64,000 nt of DNA from Umbilicaria muhlenbergii (lineage: Eukaryota > Ascomycota > Lecanoromycetes > Umbilicariales > Umbilicariaceae): the NCBI GenBank assembly GCA_000611775.1, contig KK106985.1:1040291-1104290 (forward strand), given 5' to 3'. Under the pieces are notes generated by a model. The model saw nothing but the letters and a program-made list of their open reading frames with translations. It did not search any database and was not told the DNA's origin. Both the position numbers and the translations under genes were made by a program. Shown piece after piece: positions 1-11,804 of this stretch. Every line of letters starts with the position of its first letter. The first letter of the stretch is position 1.

Positions 1-77
1 CCCCACCGGCAACGAAACAACAGAAAAGGGAGCGGAGAATGCAGAGAAATAGGGAAGAGAGGGGAGAAGCGACTTAC

Positions 78-246
78 CAAGCAAAAAGTCAAACAGGCCT
101 CTGGTGAGGTCGAAGAGGGAGGTGAGGGTTGTGGAGAAGATGGCGAAGACGCTTTGCAGACTGCCGAGGAGGGCGTTGAGGATGGACTGGAAGATGCTGA
201 AGATGGAGGCGAGGAGGTTGGAGAGGGCGGTGCTGATGTTGGGCAT
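78..246 (-). CDS. Exon 1 of a small amphipathic/hydrophobic protein, runs off left edge
   Basis: Read on the minus strand, an ATG at 246-244 opens 56 codons plus one base, ending at a good donor (G|GTAAGT, GT at 77-76). The intron then runs off the window. The peptide starts MPNISTALSNLLASIFSIF and continues as a regular alternation of Leu/Ile/Phe with Ser/Thr/Asn/Gln, so it probably forms long amphipathic helices. It has no charged clusters and no clear signal-peptide cleavage site. Small fungal proteins of this style exist, but I cannot name a family. The opposite-strand ORF here (104-388, +) is Gly/Arg-rich and is probably a shadow. The region upstream of the ATG is pyrimidine-rich in the gene's sense, as is common for fungal promoters. 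No function is proposed. Confidence 0.6.
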
Positions 247-1306
247 GCTTGCGGGGTGCGGGGTGTGGGGTGTGGGGTGTGGGGTTGATTTGGGGGGTTT
301 GGGTTGGGGGGTTGGGGGGCGGTTGGGGGGCGATTGGGTTGGGTTGAGGGGCGGTGCGGTACGGTGGGGTGAGGTAAGGGTGCTGTGAGGTGCGGTAGGG
401 GGCGGTGCGGTGAGTGGAGGTGAGTGGTGATGTCGTGCGGTGAGGTGCGGTGGGGTGGGTGGAGGCGATTTGGTGGTGTGTGGTAGGTGAACGAAGCCCC
501 CCCGGTGTGGTGAAAAGTAGTATCGAATTATGTAGTCAAAGTACGGTGTGGTTTCGACTGCGCTTGCGTCGCGGGCGTGTGTAGTTAGGTTACGGAAGTG
601 AGATGTATGAGATGAAGACGGTGTCTGAAGTTGTTTATTAACTGGTATGAAGGCAGGTGAGAATAACAGGATACCCGTTACCTGTGGCTGGTGCTGATGT
701 TTACCTTTTAGGTACTCGTCCAAAGTTTAGGTAGATACGCACGGGACGGGAGTGGTAGAGGTGAGGCGCACTTTATAGTGTGGAGTACAGCCAGACGCAG
801 GGTGCACGGCGCGCCGTTGTTACGAGAGGGCGCTCGCGCGCGAGCGAGATCAAGTTTCTGGCAGAACTGTGACATCATTTGTCATTTGTGAATAAGGTAA
901 GGTAGGTAAGCACATAAGGTAAGAACCAAGGCCGGCGACTTGCGCTCGCCAAGGGCGTCACGTGACTTGTCAGGGAAAGCAGGCTTCTGGTTGTTAGTAG
1001 CTCTGTCTCACGCATCATGGCCTCGGTCTATAAGCACATCAAACAACTCCCCCATGTAGAACCAAATGTGAACGGTCAATGATCCGATCTGTACTTTACT
1101 TGATTGACATCTCAACCCCAAAATCCCGCCTTTTACCTACGAACTAAACAACTCCAGTATATTCCCTTTTGATGCACAATGCAACGCCCCATATCCACAA
1201 GCCCCGAAAGTCTATGCACAAAGAAACACTCGCACAGATGCCCAAACGAATCGTGATTCGTCACTCATGCAATGAATCAGACAGGCCCGTTGCCCTTCCC
1301 CTCCTG
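247..1306. other. Intergenic: promoter of the left-edge gene and 3' flank of the copper-fist gene
   Basis: No convincing gene. Positions 250-480 are very G-rich on the plus strand with GGTGCGGTG-like repeats, which is the C-rich strand upstream of the left-edge gene. There is a perfect 16-bp palindrome at 831-846 and an E-box palindrome GTCACGTGAC at 957-966. The short ORF at 1169-1378 overlaps the end of the copper-fist gene and looks random. Confidence 0.6.
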
Positions 1307-2869
1307 TTAGCTCGACGGCCACGGCGGATCCGAGAGCTCGTTCTCGGCGTCAAAGGGCATGTCGTCGGTAGGGTATGATGGGGCCCATAGAGGATCGGCA
1401 TTGACTTTGGGCGCGGGGATGGACAGTTCATTCATCGCTTCGACGGGGACGCCGGGGTGGGCGAGTTTCTGCGCGTCTTGAACGGTAATACCGTGGCGGA
1501 CATATGCTTCGGGGTCAATGTGGATCTTGGCGTTTTGCTCCTCAAAGTCGGCTGGAGAAGCGGTCGATCCTTGGAAGAAAGAATCCATGTCGAGGCCATC
1601 TGCATTGCTGTTTGGAAGTACGGATGCTTGAGGCATGCCCATATACGACGAAGCCGAACTCAATCGGTACATGTCTGACGTTGCCGCATCTGGTGGACCC
1701 GAGACATATTGGTTCTGATTCATGATTGGCGGGCTTGGGCCACCATGAGGCAAGTAATCCCCCGCCTCGGACACTTCACCCGATGAAGAAGTAGTTAGCC
1801 CTGGCTGGCCAACGTTGCTGTAATCGAAACTGGTGAAGGATTGGGGTTGGCTGTAGGTGGTAGAATAGGCGCCGTTGTCCAAAGGTAGGTCGAGGGCAGA
1901 CCAATCCACAACGGGCATGTTGTAGCTAGCAGAGGAGATCGCCTGCTCTTCGGGTGTCGGGTAGTAAGAATCCAAGCTCATGGGCGCTTGGCTGATATAG
2001 TCATCACGCAATGGGCTGGGTGTAGCGGTCTCATATGTAGAGAAGGATAGATCAAGCGGTGTCAATCGACGGTTCGGTAAGGTGCTGGTGGGTCTGGATG
2101 TTTCCGGGGAGCCTTGTGCGGAGCGCTCCACTCGGACGTCTTGTGGTGCGCTTGAGATGGAATCTGGTGATGGAGTTGGAACTTCACCCATGGTTCGCAG
2201 CAAGGGCAGACTGTCGGCGGATCGCTGGGTGCTGACTTCGGATGGGCCGTGTATGCTGTGCGGCCGGGGAATCTTGTACGGGAGACCACACTTGTGGGCC
2301 GCATCATTGTGCTTGTGTGCTGGTTTGTGGTGACCATTCGCGAATACCATCAACGAGCTTTCGGACTGTGCCGTCGTAAGTCGGGGTTTTCGGACCTCTG
2401 CAACGGGTGGCGTCGCTGAGGTTTCTGCCGCGTCCACTTCAGGCACGGGGTCGAGATGGTCTTTCTTTAATGCGCATTGGCATCGAGCTCCGTGGGTGCA
2501 ACAGCAGATATGGGTATCCACTGCGCCATGATCAGACATTGGTTCGAACACACCATCACCTCGCTCACTTTTCGAGTCGCCCCCTTCCGCGTGCACGCAG
2601 TCTTCCTTTGTATGAGCTTTCTCTCCACAATCACACTTCACGTGGGCAGAACGGGACTTGCGGAGGCCTCGACAGTGGGGACATTGCGCCACCGGACGAC
2701 CTTTCTTGTTGATATGTGTGAGAGGTCGGTCTGTAAGGAATGCCGCTGGTTAGCGACGCTTGTCCAACACCGTGGGCCTTTTCAAACACCTACCAGCATG
2801 TTGACAGTTGCTGACACGGTGACCTCTCACACATGCATCGCAGGCATATTTCTCTCCATCAATCAACAT
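1307..2869 (-). CDS. Copper-fist DNA-binding transcription factor
   Basis: Two exons: 2869-2794 and 2730-1307, with a 63-bp intron; 499 residues. Exon 1 encodes MLIDGEKYACDACVRGHRV and ends in NCQHA. Exon 2 continues DRPLTHINKKGRPVAQC, then HCRGLRKSR and CDCG. This is the whole copper-fist zinc/copper module (residues 1-62) with Cys11, Cys14, Cys23, His25 and the KKGRP minor-groove motif. The intron splits the module at a typical place. A second cluster at about 101-111 (CCC, C, C) followed by ALKKDHLDP resembles the regulatory Cys motif of copper-sensing homologues. The rest is Ser/Pro/Tyr-rich and probably an activation region. By family (ACE1/AMT1/MAC1/GRISEA), these proteins sense Cu(I) in the nucleus and control copper uptake or detoxification genes. 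I cannot say which of the two roles applies. Confidence 0.9.
2731..2793 (-). other. Intron splitting the copper-fist module
   Basis: GT at 2793-2792 (GTAGGT) and AG at 2732-2731 (TTACAG). Splicing joins CAT GCT G to AC CGA CCT. This restores the family sequence HADRPLTHINKKGRP, so the call rests on protein continuity as well as on splice consensus. Confidence 0.88.
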
Positions 2870-5800
2870 CACTGACGCTTCGAGTGTAGGATGGGCGCCG
2901 ATGGCCAGTCGCCTCGCTCGGCTTGGTTGAGGTGGGAGAGGAAAGAAAACAGCCTCCTGCAATCCGACAGAACGCAAGAATCGAAAAGTGCAGTCAGTGC
3001 GGAGTCGATCTGGTCGAGTCGATTGAACAGATTGATTAATACCTGATGCTAGATGTCGAGGAATTTGGGCTACTATGCTCGGAGTGGAACGCCTTGCATT
3101 ATTGCGAAGTTGACCAACAAGAACAGAAACGCCTGGAGAGACACGGTCGAAGCGAGTCGAGAAGAGTGACGGAGTGGTCGAGCCCTGCACCGAATGGCGC
3201 CGGCCGTGACAGCAGGACACCAAGTCTCGGAGAAGGCGACCAAAACGACGGGGGTGAAGTGGCGCCTCTGGGTATGAAAGAGCACGGGGAGAGGGGAGGA
3301 AGGGGGGAGGTGAAAGCGTTTTATGCTTCTGCCTCTGCCTCTGCCTCTGTCGCACCCAGGCTCGAAGAGACAAGCGAGCGCTCAGCGCGGCGGGGCACAG
3401 AGCAGCCCTCGTAGCAGCAGCACCAGCAGCAATTGCCAGCGGTAGCGCAGCGCCCACGCATCCCACGCATCCCACGCCTAGAAGGGTAATCGAGGTGCGG
3501 CCGAGGGCCTCACTTTTTCCCTTCTGCTGCCGCCATGAAGCATGAAGCATGAAGCATGAATCGCAGGTACTTTACTTTGGTCCGGAGTGTGGGGTGTGAG
3601 CACCAGTGGCGAAGGGGCGCACAAGTAATCCATCACATTCCGCGACCACCTTTCCTCGTGCCCCAAATGCATGGCCTCATCCATTTGGATCCATCCGATA
3701 GGGCGTTCCATGGCAGACAATTCCAGGGTCATGCAATTGGGTCGGTATCTCTACGGTATCTACAGGAGCAGAGAATAAGGCTTCAACGATCCAACAAGCA
3801 CAAGCCAGAACCCATCACCCCGAACCCATCGCCCAGAACCCATCATCCATCACCGTAAGCCGTAAGCTGCGAGCAGCGACGGGGTCAGCCCGAGTCAGTC
3901 GAACTGATGCGCGCACTCTTGCGGTGAGTCTGCGAACAGCAGAGTGCGACGGTGACTGGACTGCTTGACTCGGCACGAGAAGAGAAAAGAGAAAAGAGAA
4001 AAGAGACAGTCGAGGGTCAGGGTGAGTGAGAGTGAGAGTGAGGGTGAGAGGGCTCCCTTGCCAGTGCTGCATTGCTGCAGTGCTGCAGTGCTGCCGTGCT
4101 CCATTGCTGCTCGATCCCTGTCGCTCGTTGCTGCCTTGGAGATCTCAGCAGGGATGGACGGGCCAGAGACGGGGCGGTCGTTTCGGCCTAGCAGAAAATG
4201 CCTCACCGGCCAGTCACGCTCTCACGGCTGGCTTCCAATCTCTCCGAAGGCGATGCGCCAGTCACCAACCCGCAGAGCGACCTTGCCGCCACGCTGCGAA
4301 TCACCGTCGTCGCAATGTTGCCAGCAGCACGGCGTCCCCCAGATCGACCTCTTTTCCTCTTCCCATGCCGACGAAGCTTGGATGCCTTGCCACGGCACTG
4401 TTTTACTTTCTCCCCTTGGGCGCTAGAAGCGTCTTGACAGCTTCCATTGCCTCGTTCCATGCGCCTGGCCATGCTTGCGCCTGTGACTACAACTAGATAC
4501 CTTAGGTAAGGTAAGGTACTCGTACACGCAGCTTCTGTTGCCGGCCGGGACCCACGAAATCCCGACGGGCACCAGGCATCCTCGGCGGTGCGCACCAGAG
4601 CACACAAGCACCAGACCTTCAGCCGCACCTGCACTCCCTCTGGCTGTTCGGTCATCACGGTCGAGATGCTCACCAATCATCCCATCCGCCCCTTCACTCG
4701 TCTCCTTCACTCACCACCTTATCGCTGCAGTCCTGCTTCGTCCGTCCAAGCTTCCTAATCCGCAATGGCGCCGCAGACCCCCCCCTTCACCCCCCTTCAC
4801 CCCTTCGCCCCCCTGCCCGCACCGGCAACGGCGCGACCCTACAAGGCTTGTTTCGAAGACCCTGGACAATGGAACTTAAGCGATCGCCGCCCGCATTATT
4901 GGCGTCAGCACGACCTGCATTATTGGCACCGCGCTTCCTTCGCTCATGCCCCTTCCCTTCCCTTCCCTTCCGCCTTGCACTCGCTGCATCATCTGCAAGT
5001 CAGTCCAAATTCTGGTTCTGGCCTGACATGCTCCGGCCTGCCCGGACTCTGGGCGACATACATCATCCCCCGTCCGAACATCCGTGGCAAACTGCTGTCG
5101 ACTCCAGCTGTCGGCATTGACCAAGAGAGAAATCGGAGAGGTCGTCTTTCCGCCAAGCAAGCATCGGCAGCGCCAAGGACTGAGCATGCTGCCTTCGCTA
5201 GCGCAACGTACAGAGGACCAAATTGGACACTCTATGGAACATGAGAAGATATGAAAGGTCCGTCGAAGCGTCGCCGGCGTTATCAATGATTCTCATACGC
5301 AACCTTTCCTGTTATATGTGATGTCGAATGCAATAATCGGAAGCTGGGAAGTGAGGAGATCGGAAGACGCTCAGTATATTTCCTACGCTGCCAGCGTTAC
5401 ATGTGCTAAAGCGGCCGCTATGTGCACGCCCAAAATAGGGAGTTTTGCCCAACGGGTGCCCAGTCTTTGCCCTTGCTGAAGGCCACCCTGGCCATATAAT
5501 CGCAGATGGCAGTAGACGAGATAGTGGCCTAAGTCGCAAAAGACTTGTCAAAAGGATACCAGCTCGAAGGCTTGAAGAGTTGAGATTACCGACCATGTTT
5601 GTTCGATCCGCTGTTACAAATTTCAAAAGCAACACGAGAGCCCTCATCCTTGCTTCCCTCGGCAGGGTCGTCGTGCCACCGACTGCGGGTATCATGTCGA
5701 ACGCTCTGCGTATCCAGCACATTCACCACTTGCAACCTCCCAGATATCACCCGGTGCAACTCCACAACCAACGTGGATCTTCGACTGCCTGCCGCATTAC

Positions 5801-6624
5801 CATAGGAAGCCAAAGCAGGATGTATCAAAGAGACGCTCCTCGAGGGCGAGGGCTAAAAGCATTGTGCCGTGTGTGAAGACGGGCACGGCGACGGTGTTGT
5901 TTCATGGGGACGAATATCATAGGATCTCCACCAGCTCGAGCCGTCGCTCGTGATTCAATACGCAGATAGCCACCAGGTGACGTGGGCGCTGATGCGGCAA
6001 GTCTGGCGGTCTTGCTTTACACATTCACATGAAGATGTGATGCTGACGTTTGAGGTCTTTGGTGGGCGGAACTAGACTGGGAAGAGGGTGCCTGGGCCAC
6101 ACGGCGCGGAGTATCACGGCTTAGGCGGTTGAAACTTGGATATTTGGAGCCAGAGTGAAGAGTGATGCTGTTTGCCCTGGCGCTGGAGAGCCTATCCATA
6201 GCTCTTCTTCGGCTCAATCGGAGATAAACCTGATACCGTCACACAAGCAACCGTTTCACCAAGAAAGCTACTTGATACTGTCACACAAGCAAGCACCCGA
6301 GACACATCCAGGCGGCATACGGGCCATGATAGTGAAGACACCCACTTTGTACTGTTGCCTTGGAGGACGCGGCAGAGGGTGATGCTAACTTAGAGGTCAT
6401 GGCGGAGGATGAGAGGTATATATACGCCCTTGAAAACCGCTCAATGTCTGGCTTCTTTCGATCATCCACTCCAGATCTGAGCCTGGGAGCAAAATACTTC
6501 AGTGAAATCAAGATCAGGATAATACTAGTACCACGAGCACTACGAGTAGCACGAGTCCCACGAGCACCACTAGCGTACCACACCACTGCCACTCATCGGG
6601 TTCCGAAGAAAAGTTTGCTTCAAG
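2870..6624. other. Long stretch without a supportable gene; low-complexity tracts
   Basis: About 3.7 kb with many short overlapping ORFs on both strands, none with a recognisable domain or consistent frame. It contains the copper-fist promoter next to 2869, four tandem CATGAAG/T units (3534-3561), AGAAA-type purine repeats (about 3977-4005), TGCTGCAG-like repeats (about 4066-4110), and two 19-bp direct repeats (6232-6250 and 6274-6292, one mismatch, 42 bp apart). A CACGAG/TACGAG repeat lies at about 6531-6572. It may hold untranslated leaders or an unrecognised lineage-specific gene. Confidence 0.5.
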
Positions 6625-7125
6625 ATGAGTCTAATTCGTCGAGCGATTATCCTCTGTGATAAGTCAACACCCCACAACCGAAAATACTTCCCTGACCTAA
6701 CTGCCGTCCCGCTGCGTCAACCAGGGCCAAATCACGGGGGACCTCTCGTAACCGTTCATGTCCAACATATAACAGGCAATAGACCCACAGGCGGCGTATT
6801 CTTTCTCGGTGCAACCTATGAAGTTAGGGATTCAATATTTCTATTCAACTGTCATGGTGACCCTAAGAAATACACGCGATTCGAGGACCAGACGTATATG
6901 GTTACTATTTCGGCAGAGAGCCGCGAGGGGGGGACGTATGACATGCCAGCAATTTCTCCAGCAATTCCTGGAAATTTCCTCGACGAATATACGAAAATTG
7001 TCGAAGACGTAGTGCGTGGAATTCAGTGTCGAGACCCGGCACTCATTGATTCCCTGATACTTCCAGCGGACCCAGTGGAGCCAGCGGCTCTAGCGACCTC
7101 AGCACCTTCAGCAAGTGCTACTTGA
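6625..7125 (+). CDS. Orphan hypothetical protein, 166 aa
   Basis: An intact ATG-to-TGA frame that reads like a folded protein: mixed composition, alternating hydrophobic strands (LVTVHVQHI, GVFFLGATYEV, SIFLFNC), then a helical tail ending in Ala/Ser/Pro. I do not recognise a family, motif, signal peptide or membrane segment. The same frame stays open for a further 123 codons after the TGA (to 7497), but that second part looks less protein-like and overlaps a partial 53-bp duplication. Upstream in another frame is a Ser/Thr-rich stretch (about 6519-6580) that could be an unannotated exon. It could be an effector-like or lineage-specific gene, or a relic. The coding call rests only on length and composition. 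Confidence 0.4.
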   Translation: MSLIRRAIILCDKSTPHNRKYFPDLTAVPLRQPGPNHGGPLVTVHVQHITGNRPTGGVFFLGATYEVRDSIFLFNCHGDPKKYTRFEDQTYMVTISAESREGGTYDMPAISPAIPGNFLDEYTKIVEDVVRGIQCRDPALIDSLILPADPVEPAALATSAPSASAT

Positions 7126-8437
7126 GTGTCGACCGTCTTATACAGCAGCAGCTCCGGTGGCTTAGCAGACACTCCTTTAGCGTTGACGATTCGGTACGGC
7201 GGTATGAGCCTTGCCGAGCAGACACTCCTTCAGTATCGACGATCTGGTACATTCGGTCGGTGGGCGTGGCAAGTTCTTCTTTCAGATGATGCGAGGGTGG
7301 AGGTTTGGAAGTCTACTTCGGGTGAGATTATTTGTTTGGCCGGGTCAACACTCTGGTATGGCAGCACTAGCGGCAGAGGTGTCTTTGGAGGGAGGAAGAT
7401 TGGCGGGAGAGAAGTCATAGGACAGGGTCTCACATCTTGGCAGTCATGGGGGCCAATGGACCGGGTGATTCCCACATTCTTTCTTTCCTTAGTCTAGTTA
7501 CCTGGAGATGTTGTTATTTCAGGGGCGTGGGAAGTTTTCCTTTCCGAAGCTGAGAGCGGGGAGAAGAGGTCAGACATTCTTTAGGTTTGCATGTCAGTTG
7601 CACGATCTAGCATTAATATTAATTGAGAGACTGCTCCAGACCTTCAGGCTTCCGCAGGGATTCAGATGCAATTTGATATGTTATGTGAACTTTGCTCTCT
7701 TCGTCTTTGACCCCTCCTGTTGTAAGTGTTTTCAGGCCGCCTCACAGGTGACCCTCCTATACCTTCTCGAGTCCCCGCTGTTGAATCCCCGATTTCATAT
7801 CGACTGTATTCCAGTTATTCTGTGTAGAGATCCGCAGCAGTGCATTTCCCTATGGAGGTAATTGCACCAGTCAACTCAGGCCCATTTCCGAAGTTGGCTG
7901 CGCCACAGCTAGTCCTGTCCAAGGACGTGTCACGCCGTGCCTCGTACGCCTCTCGGCTAAGCCACGCGCTTAGCCGAAAAGGGTGGGTTTGAGTGATTCG
8001 GGCAAGGGGGCCAAGTGTGACTGCTGTGTGATGAGGTAAGCGCCGAGCACTAAGGCTTAGGCCGACAGTCAGGTCATGTTGGGTCTGAGTGGAAACGGTC
8101 GCAGATGGATCAAACCTCGCGGAAAACAGTTCATCCTCGCCGTCCAACCGGCCTCCGGCGCTCCGCATAGAATCCGGGGAACGCTGTCGATCATCCCATC
8201 GTCGAGGGAGAACGAAGCCATTGGGACAGCGACACACACACCACACCCCTCGCGCACCCTGCAAACGCCCGTCGCACCGGTCGCGTAACATCACCGAAGC
8301 CCGTGACGCCTTCTTGGCCTTTTCTGCCGCCAACACCGGCCTCATCCGGCATTTTCCCTCTTCCTCCCTCTGCCGCGCCGCCACCGACCCTGCCCACCAG
8401 TCAGAGCATTCTCGACACTGACGGAGACGCGACGAAG
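7126..8437. other. Region between the orphan ORF and the Rgt1-like gene
   Basis: Contains the open but doubtful continuation frame 7126-7497 and a degenerate duplication (about 7165-7197 against 7218-7250, period 53). From about 7900 it is the leader and promoter of the Zn2Cys6 gene. The large minus-strand ORF 7815-8780 has Arg/Ser-rich random composition and overlaps coding exon 1 antisense, so I regard it as a shadow. Confidence 0.5.
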
Positions 8438-11051
8438 ATGGACCAGCACGATCCGTCGAGCATGGCGCATGAACCGCCATCCTACCCGTCGCCAACCGGG
8501 CACCAAATGGGAGAGGGAACTCATCCCTTCTACTCGAACCAGCAACCAATCCCCTCGGCCGACGACATGTCTCTCCAAACCCGTCTATCGCGCGAGGTTC
8601 CACCGAATATGACCGAGAACATAGGAGATGGACAAGACATTCACAGGGCGGAGCATGTAATGCAGAGCCTTTCGCAAGCGCAGATGAACTCTCCACAGCA
8701 GCTTGCGCAGGGTGGGCTGGACTCGAACCAAGAATCAAACTATGGAGATGGATCCGCGAAGAAGAGGACAAAGGTTTCAAGAGCGTGTGACGAATGTAGA
8801 CGGAAAAAGGTATGTATCGCGTTGGCCGTCGTATGGTCGCAGGTCGCGTGGATCAAACGCTGACTGCTCAAGATTCGATGCGATGCCACCTCAGAATCCG
8901 GTATCGAGCAGTGCTCAAGTTGTAAGCGTGTGGGAGGGACCTGCAAGTTCAGCAGAGTACCAATGAAACGTGGGCCAAGCAAAGGGTGAGTGGCTGGTGT
9001 TGACGTGACCTGCAATGAACTGCGAAAACTGATTGTCGCATAGCTACATCAAAGAACTCGCGGACCGCTTGGTTAATTTGGAGAATTCAATCCAACCCAA
9101 CCAGAACGCGGCATTGCATTATGGTGATATGAATCCCGATGGCATCTCTCCCAGAGTGATGAACGGCTATTCTCCACCAGCGGACGTTCCAGGTTCAATC
9201 TCTCGGAAGCGGACACACTCCGTGTCCGAAGGCTTGAACAGCTCACCGTATGTGCAAGCTCAGCTTCAGCATCCTCATGAGCGCGCCCCGTCAGTTGGAG
9301 GATGGTCTACACAAGATCAACATAGGCACCTGCCGCATCCAGTTGTTGGGTACGCAAATCCTCAGGCACCTCACCCCGGATATCCAGACATGAGCTACAC
9401 CACACCTAACCGGAGAGCGCAAGTGTCGCCAAATGGTGTCCCACCTGCTTCCTGGAGGAGAGACAGCATCAGCGCACACGCAGAGTCTGGTGAACATGAT
9501 CTTCCACATGAAGCCACGTTTGAGTGGGACGAGCAAGCTGTTGACGAGTAGGTATTCCAGCTCATCTCAAGGTCTAGATCACTAACGTTTTGATCTAGGT
9601 ACTATCACCTCATCCATCCTACTTTCCCGCTACTCGCACACTCTAAATCCAAGCTACACATTCGCCTTTCCAGAGTCACCGCCAACGTGCGCGAAGCTTT
9701 CCTTGAAGCACTCTACGCTGCTGTCCGCGTCTCTCCTCAGAACAACATGACAGTAGACCGAAGCGGTAACAGAGCAGTTGAGCTACTCATGGCCTGCCAC
9801 GCAGAGAGCGCAGCTAACCGAAGCATTTCCAACAACATTGTCATCCTGCAAGCCATCATCCTGATGACCTTGTCCACTGAACTGAGCGGCCCAGCTTATA
9901 CCCAGATGCAGCAAGGTATGCCGGCAGCTGTCTGGCTCGGTCAGGCCGTTGGGATGGCTTATTTCCTCAAACTGCACGTCAATCGCTCCTACACCAATCT
10001 CGGTGGCGGCGATCCGGATTCAAGCGAAAAGCTCTGTAGACGCACGTGGTGGACGGTGGTGACGTTGGATAGATGGCACGCATCCAGCACCTCTAGTCCT
10101 CTCATGATCCCCGACACTAGCACAGTACTGCTTCCAGAAGACAAGATCGTCCTCGGAGAATCCGCCTACCATCTAGCTCGTACGTACCACCCCACCCTCC
10201 CAATATAATTGCCCCAACTAACAGCCCTCCCAGGCCTCTCCCTAGTCCTAGGTCACATCTCCGAAACCCAACTCCTTGACCCCTCCGCCTCCCACCTTCC
10301 CAAACCTCAAAGCGCCCTACTCTCGCACCTCCTAACCGGCGAACTCGACCGCTTCCGCGAATCCGTCGACCCCGTGCTCCCCTCCCACCCGATCGTTCAC
10401 CTCGCATACTGGCACGTGAAAACGCTCGTCCGCTGCTACACGCACTTCTCCGTCTCCTCGACCGACGACCTCCTCGACGCCGCAAGCATGACCACCACCA
10501 TCCTAACCGGCAAACCCTCCCCGCCACCCTCGCCACTAACGCACCATTTCGCCGCGCTGGCGGTGCTGGTATTGAGCCAACTGGTAGACGTGAAAGAGAC
10601 GCGAGAGACGGCGGTGCGTGGATTGCATGATCTGGCGGACGCGGTGGAGAAGGGGCGGATCCTCTCTCCGCATCATCCGCGCGAGGAGGGGTCGTTTGTG
10701 GGTTGGGATACCGTCGTTCTTGAGCGTGTTGGCAAGAAATTACACCAAGCGCAGCAAGCGCCGCACCAACACCAACAGCAGCAGCAGCAAGTCAGCACCA
10801 AAGACGCAACGACAGGCATCGATCGCGGCGGGTTGCAACATCTAGCCGATTTGGCCGTGGGGGAGAGTGAGGGGCAGAGTCAGAGCCAGAGCCAAGGTAC
10901 GAACGGGGAAAAGACAGGGCAGTTGGAGAAAGAGAAGAATTCGGGTGAAGGCGTAGGCGTAGGAGGGGGAGCGGGGGGAGGAGGAGGAGGCGGCGAGGAG
11001 GTGAATTGGGCCGGGGTGATGCGGAGTGGGTATCTGAACGCCATGGTCTGA
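8438..11051 (+). CDS. Rgt1-like Zn2Cys6 transcription factor
   Basis: Five exons: 8438-8809, 8873-8985, 9044-9547, 9599-10179 and 10225-11051; all phases agree, giving 798 residues. The zinc cluster spans exons 1 and 2: Cys117, 120, 127, 138, 141 and 148 (CX2CX6CX10CX2CX6C). It is followed by VPMKRGPSKGYIKELADRL, the linker and coiled-coil start typical of yeast Rgt1 relatives. A middle region (about 320-560) with the HAESAANRS and CRRTWWTVVTLDRW patterns matches a fungal-specific transcription factor homology domain. The C-terminus has a Gln run (about residue 705) and a Gly-rich tract before the end. Rgt1 in yeast represses hexose transporter genes when glucose is absent; a sugar-responsive nuclear role here is inference. 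The start is the first in-frame ATG; the frame upstream has only a GTG. Confidence 0.88.
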
Positions 11052-11804
11052 ACGACGCCAATCCTCGCTCGATATGGGATCGACGACTACGCTACCCATG
11101 TCGGATGCCCGGCTCTACGCCTCCGCTTGCCCCTTCGCTCTCTCGCGGCGTTTTGCAGGGCATGATCGACATCGTCTTCCCCACCACAGCTGTACCAAAT
11201 CGCTTCCATTCCAACCCCGTCCTTTTCTTCTCAAACGAAGAGCGAAAGCGTGATTTCGAAAATCCCATCTTATCCCCTCTGCCACATCTCCGGCGTTGAC
11301 ATCTAGCTAGACATACCGCTTCTCCATCTATCTATCCATCCATCTATCCATCTATCCATCCATGCATGATTTAGCACCTGCGAATCCCCCACTAGCACAG
11401 CAAGCCGCGTATCTCCTCCACTCCCGCTGTCTTCTCAAAGAGGAAAGAAAAAAAAAAAGAAAGCGGACATAGCCATAGAGGAAGTAGGGATGTCTGAAAT
11501 TGTCGCTTTGTGTTGTGTGTATTTTACTGTATCATCCATCTATGCATGCATGCATGTATGCAGAACAAGGCTATGCCAAGTCGAAAAAGTCCGAAGGGGA
11601 AGGGGGGGGGGATGAAGTGTTTTTGTGCCGCGAGGAAACCGAGTTCTCGAGTGACGAGAGAGAGAGCGCTAACTCAGAATGGGATGATGTGATTTTGGAG
11701 ACTCGGTCGTAAATTCATCGGGGTGGGCGTACGGAAGTAGGACAGATACCCTCTATTCCACTCGAGCAGAACAGGAAGCCGAGCCCATCAATCCAGAGCC
11801 CATT
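11052..11804. other. Intergenic with TCTA/TCCA microsatellite
   Basis: 3' flank of the Rgt1-like gene. A (TCCA/TCTA)n microsatellite lies at about 11317-11366 and a poly-A tract at about 11450-11460. ORFs 11500-11712 and 11510-11692 are short and compositionally random. No gene seen. Confidence 0.55.

Noticed and set aside
2750-3550. 266-codon minus-strand ORF
   Set aside because: Only its last part (from the ATG at 2869) is the copper-fist exon 1; the upstream part is Arg/Pro/Leu noise with no family match.
7815-8780. 321-codon minus-strand ORF
   Set aside because: Antisense to the leader and zinc-cluster exon of the Rgt1-like gene; Arg/Ser-rich random composition and no motif.
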